This document shows positions 62,224-64,000 of a stretch of DNA of 64,000 bases, in pieces (the first letter of the stretch is position 1; every line of letters starts with the position of its first letter). The position numbers and the translations under genes were made by a program. The DNA is from Oceanospirillum beijerinckii DSM 7166 (GTDB lineage: Bacteria > Pseudomonadota > Gammaproteobacteria > Pseudomonadales > Halomonadaceae), in contig NZ_AULT01000024.1 of assembly GCF_000422425.1 (NCBI RefSeq), forward strand, positions 1-64,000, in the 5' to 3' direction. The notes under the pieces were generated by a model that was not told where the DNA came from, ran no database searches, and was given only the letters and a program-made list of their open reading frames with translations.

Positions 62224-63444
62224 ATGAAAATGATCAAAAAACTGATGTGCAGCGCAGTTGTATCAGCTATGGCAGCAGCGGGTGCAGCTCAAGCTAAAGG
62301 TATCTCCGATGATGAAGTACGTATCGGTTACCTGGCGGATATGTCCGGTACTTATAGTGCTCTGGCAGGTCCTGGTGGTCTGGAAGCCGCTAAAATGGCG
62401 ATCGAAGACTTCGGCGGCAAAGTAAACGGTAAGAAAATCACTATCGTAAGTGCTGACGACCAGAACAAACCAGATATCGGCGCAAACAAAGTACGTCAGT
62501 GGATCGATGTTGATAACGTTGATATGGTCGCGGGTATGGTTTCCTCTGCGGTAACGATCGCAGTAAACAAGGTGGTAGAAGCGAAAGATAAAATCTCTAT
62601 CGTTTCCGGTTCAGCATCTTCTGCTATCACCAACCAGTACTGTACAGCGAACTCTGTACACTACGTTTATGACACCTATGCACTGGCACACGGTACTGGT
62701 GAAGCAGTTGTAAAAGAAGGTGGTGACAGCTGGTTCTTCCTGACAGCCGACTACGCATTTGGTCACGCAATGGAAGGCGACGTAACCACCGTTGTTAAAG
62801 AAAGCGGCGGTAAAGTCGTCGGCGGCGTACGTCACCCACTGTCTACCAACGACTTCTCCTCTTTCATCCTGCAGGCTCAGGCTTCTGGTGCAAAAATTGT
62901 AGGTCTGGCTAACGCGGGTGCAGATACCACTAACGCCCTGAAAACGGCAAAAGAGTTTGGTGTTGTAGATGCAGGTCAGAAACTGGCCGGTCTGCTGATC
63001 TTCCTGACAGATGTTTACAGTCTGGGCCTGGAAACCACACAAGGTCTACAGCTGACCACCGGTTTCTACTGGGACCGTACTGACGAGACCCGCGCCTGGG
63101 CAAAACGCTACGAAGAGCGTACCGGTGCTAAGCCAACCATGGTACAAGCGGGTGTTTACTCCTCGGTTAATCACTACCTGAACGCGGTTAAAGCAGCGGG
63201 TACTGATGAGACTTCTGCGGTAATGGCGCAAATGAAGAAAACGCCAATCAACGATTTCTTCGCCACCAACGGTCAGATTCGTGAAGATGGTCGTATGATC
63301 CACGATATGTACCTGGCTGAAGTTAAGAAGCCTTCAGAGTCTAAGAGTGACTGGGATCTGTACAAGATTCTGCGCACCATCCCGGCAGATAAGGCGTTCC
63401 GTCCTCTGTCCGAGTCTAAGTGTAAGCTGGTTGCAGGTAACTAA
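62224..63444 (+). CDS. ABC transporter periplasmic binding protein (LivK-type)
   Basis: 406 residues from the ATG at 62224 (GGAG upstream); a GUG-free upstream ATG at 62212 is less likely. A signal peptide with cleavage near AAQA-KG leads to a Peripla_BP_6-type Leu/Ile/Val or amide binding fold: VRIGYLADMSGTYSALAGPG, ADDQNKPDIGANKVRQWID, MVSSAVTIAVN and VGLANAGADTTNALKTA. The ligand cannot be told from sequence. It follows the ATPases by about 185 bp, with presumably its own leader, and precedes the permease. Confidence 0.9.
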   Translation: MKMIKKLMCSAVVSAMAAAGAAQAKGISDDEVRIGYLADMSGTYSALAGPGGLEAAKMAIEDFGGKVNGKKITIVSADDQNKPDIGANKVRQWIDVDNVDMVAGMVSSAVTIAVNKVVEAKDKISIVSGSASSAITNQYCTANSVHYVYDTYALAHGTGEAVVKEGGDSWFFLTADYAFGHAMEGDVTTVVKESGGKVVGGVRHPLSTNDFSSFILQAQASGAKIVGLANAGADTTNALKTAKEFGVVDAGQKLAGLLIFLTDVYSLGLETTQGLQLTTGFYWDRTDETRAWAKRYEERTGAKPTMVQAGVYSSVNHYLNAVKAAGTDETSAVMAQMKKTPINDFFATNGQIREDGRMIHDMYLAEVKKPSESKSDWDLYKILRTIPADKAFRPLSESKCKLVAGN

Positions 63445-63490
63445 TACCTGATACCTGGATGGCTCTGGTTCTCAGGAATCAAGCCATCTG

Positions 63491-63518
63491 GCTCAACCCT
63501 GCCCTATCGGGGTTGAGC
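63491..63518 (+). terminator. Hairpin between binding protein and permease genes
   Basis: GCTCAACCC and GGGGTTGAGC pair around a loop of about 9 nt. No T-tract follows, so it is better seen as an mRNA-stabilising or attenuating element, keeping the binding-protein message in excess over the permease. Confidence 0.55.
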
Positions 63519-63605
63519 TAAGTGTCCTGCTACAAAAGAAACAATAAAAATAACGACGCCTGTTTGAGGGTGGTCGCGTCTTCACGAGCGTTAAAGGGTT
63601 TTGTT

Positions 63606-64000
63606 ATGGCTGAGTTGCTGGGTTTTCCGCCACAAGTGTTATTTGGTCAGTTATTGATCGGACTGATCAACGGTTCGTTTTATGCACTGCTAAGTCTTGG
63701 TTTGGCTATTATTTTTGGTCTGTTAAACATTATTAACTTTGCACACGGTGCTCAGTACATGTTGGGTGCGTTTGTTGCCTGGCTGGGTCTGAACTTCCTG
63801 GGTGTAAACTACTGGGTTTCTCTGTTACTGGCCCCACTGGTGGTCGCGGCAATCGGTATTGCCCTTGAGAAAACCATGCTGCGTCGTCTTTATAAAGAGG
63901 ACCACCTGTACGGTCTGCTGCTGACCTTTGGTCTGGCGCTGATCATTGAAGGCTCCTTTATTCACTTCTTTGGTGTATCCGGTCAGCCATACTCTGTACC
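63606..64000 (+). CDS. ABC transporter permease, LivH-like (truncated by window end)
   Basis: The first 131 codons of an inner-membrane permease. Hydrophobic segments GLINGSFYALLSLGLAIIFG, INFAHGAQYMLGAFVAWLG, and LLAPLVVAAIGIALE, then HLYGLLLTFGLALIIEGSFI, match the BPD_transp_2 LivH/UrtB family, including the conserved NFAHG loop. The gene continues past 64000. Confidence 0.9.
   Translation, partial: MAELLGFPPQVLFGQLLIGLINGSFYALLSLGLAIIFGLLNIINFAHGAQYMLGAFVAWLGLNFLGVNYWVSLLLAPLVVAAIGIALEKTMLRRLYKEDHLYGLLLTFGLALIIEGSFIHFFGVSGQPYSV

Overview
The window looks like the chromosome of a marine gammaproteobacterium, most likely Oceanospirillales (near Neptuniibacter, Amphritea or Marinobacterium). 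This rests on gene content: RssB/GigA-type phosphatase with STAS partner, MlaA, HrpA, FadD, MocR regulators, a TIGR03503-type VWA protein, a BLUF protein and a DmdB-like ligase. No taxonomic marker gene is present, so the placement is inference.

Layout. 0-1.8 kb is a recombination scar: a membrane-protein tail, an IS630-family remnant and a decayed tyrosine integrase, all directly upstream of dusA (a known island integration locus). 1.8-17.5 kb is housekeeping: dusA, tal, a phosphatase/STAS pair, a PilZ protein, mlaA, an alpha/beta-fold protein coupled to hrpA, a GGDEF-EAL protein and fadD. 17,936-28,040 is a complete 10,105-bp Mu-like transposable element. 28.2-64 kb returns to chromosome: a DmdB-like acyl-CoA ligase, hydrolases, a MaoC hydratase, a MoxR-ATPase/VWA pair, a flagellin carrying an internal metalloprotease (flagellinolysin) behind a FliA promoter, cysK, an exonuclease-GIY-YIG fusion, a GATase, divergent PLP genes, a BLUF protein, ggt, an S9 peptidase, a VWA protein, a hybrid kinase with response regulator, and the start of a branched-chain-type ABC transporter operon cut off by the window end.

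The Mu-like element is the most interesting part. Its ends can be placed to the base: TG...CA termini, a 6-bp target duplication (AAGCGA), 22-bp-periodic CGAGAT sites inside both ends, and a second copy of the host repeat it entered, which serves as an uninterrupted reference. Rightward it encodes a Ner-like protein, a repressor-Ner fusion, MuA-like transposase, MuB-like ATPase and a Mor-like activator. Leftward it encodes the repressor, a basic protein, a Mor-like protein with a duplicated core, a coiled-coil protein and one Mu gpT-like major capsid protein, then a tRNA-like fold. There is no terminase, portal, protease, tail or lysis gene. The arrangement is not a simple deletion of Mu, because the capsid gene lies on the opposite side of the repressor and on the opposite strand. 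I infer a Mu-like phage satellite, or a capsid-interference element, that relies on a helper phage.

Starts were re-chosen where a ribosome binding site favoured an internal codon; these cases are stated in the entries. All family assignments are from reading motifs, without database searches.
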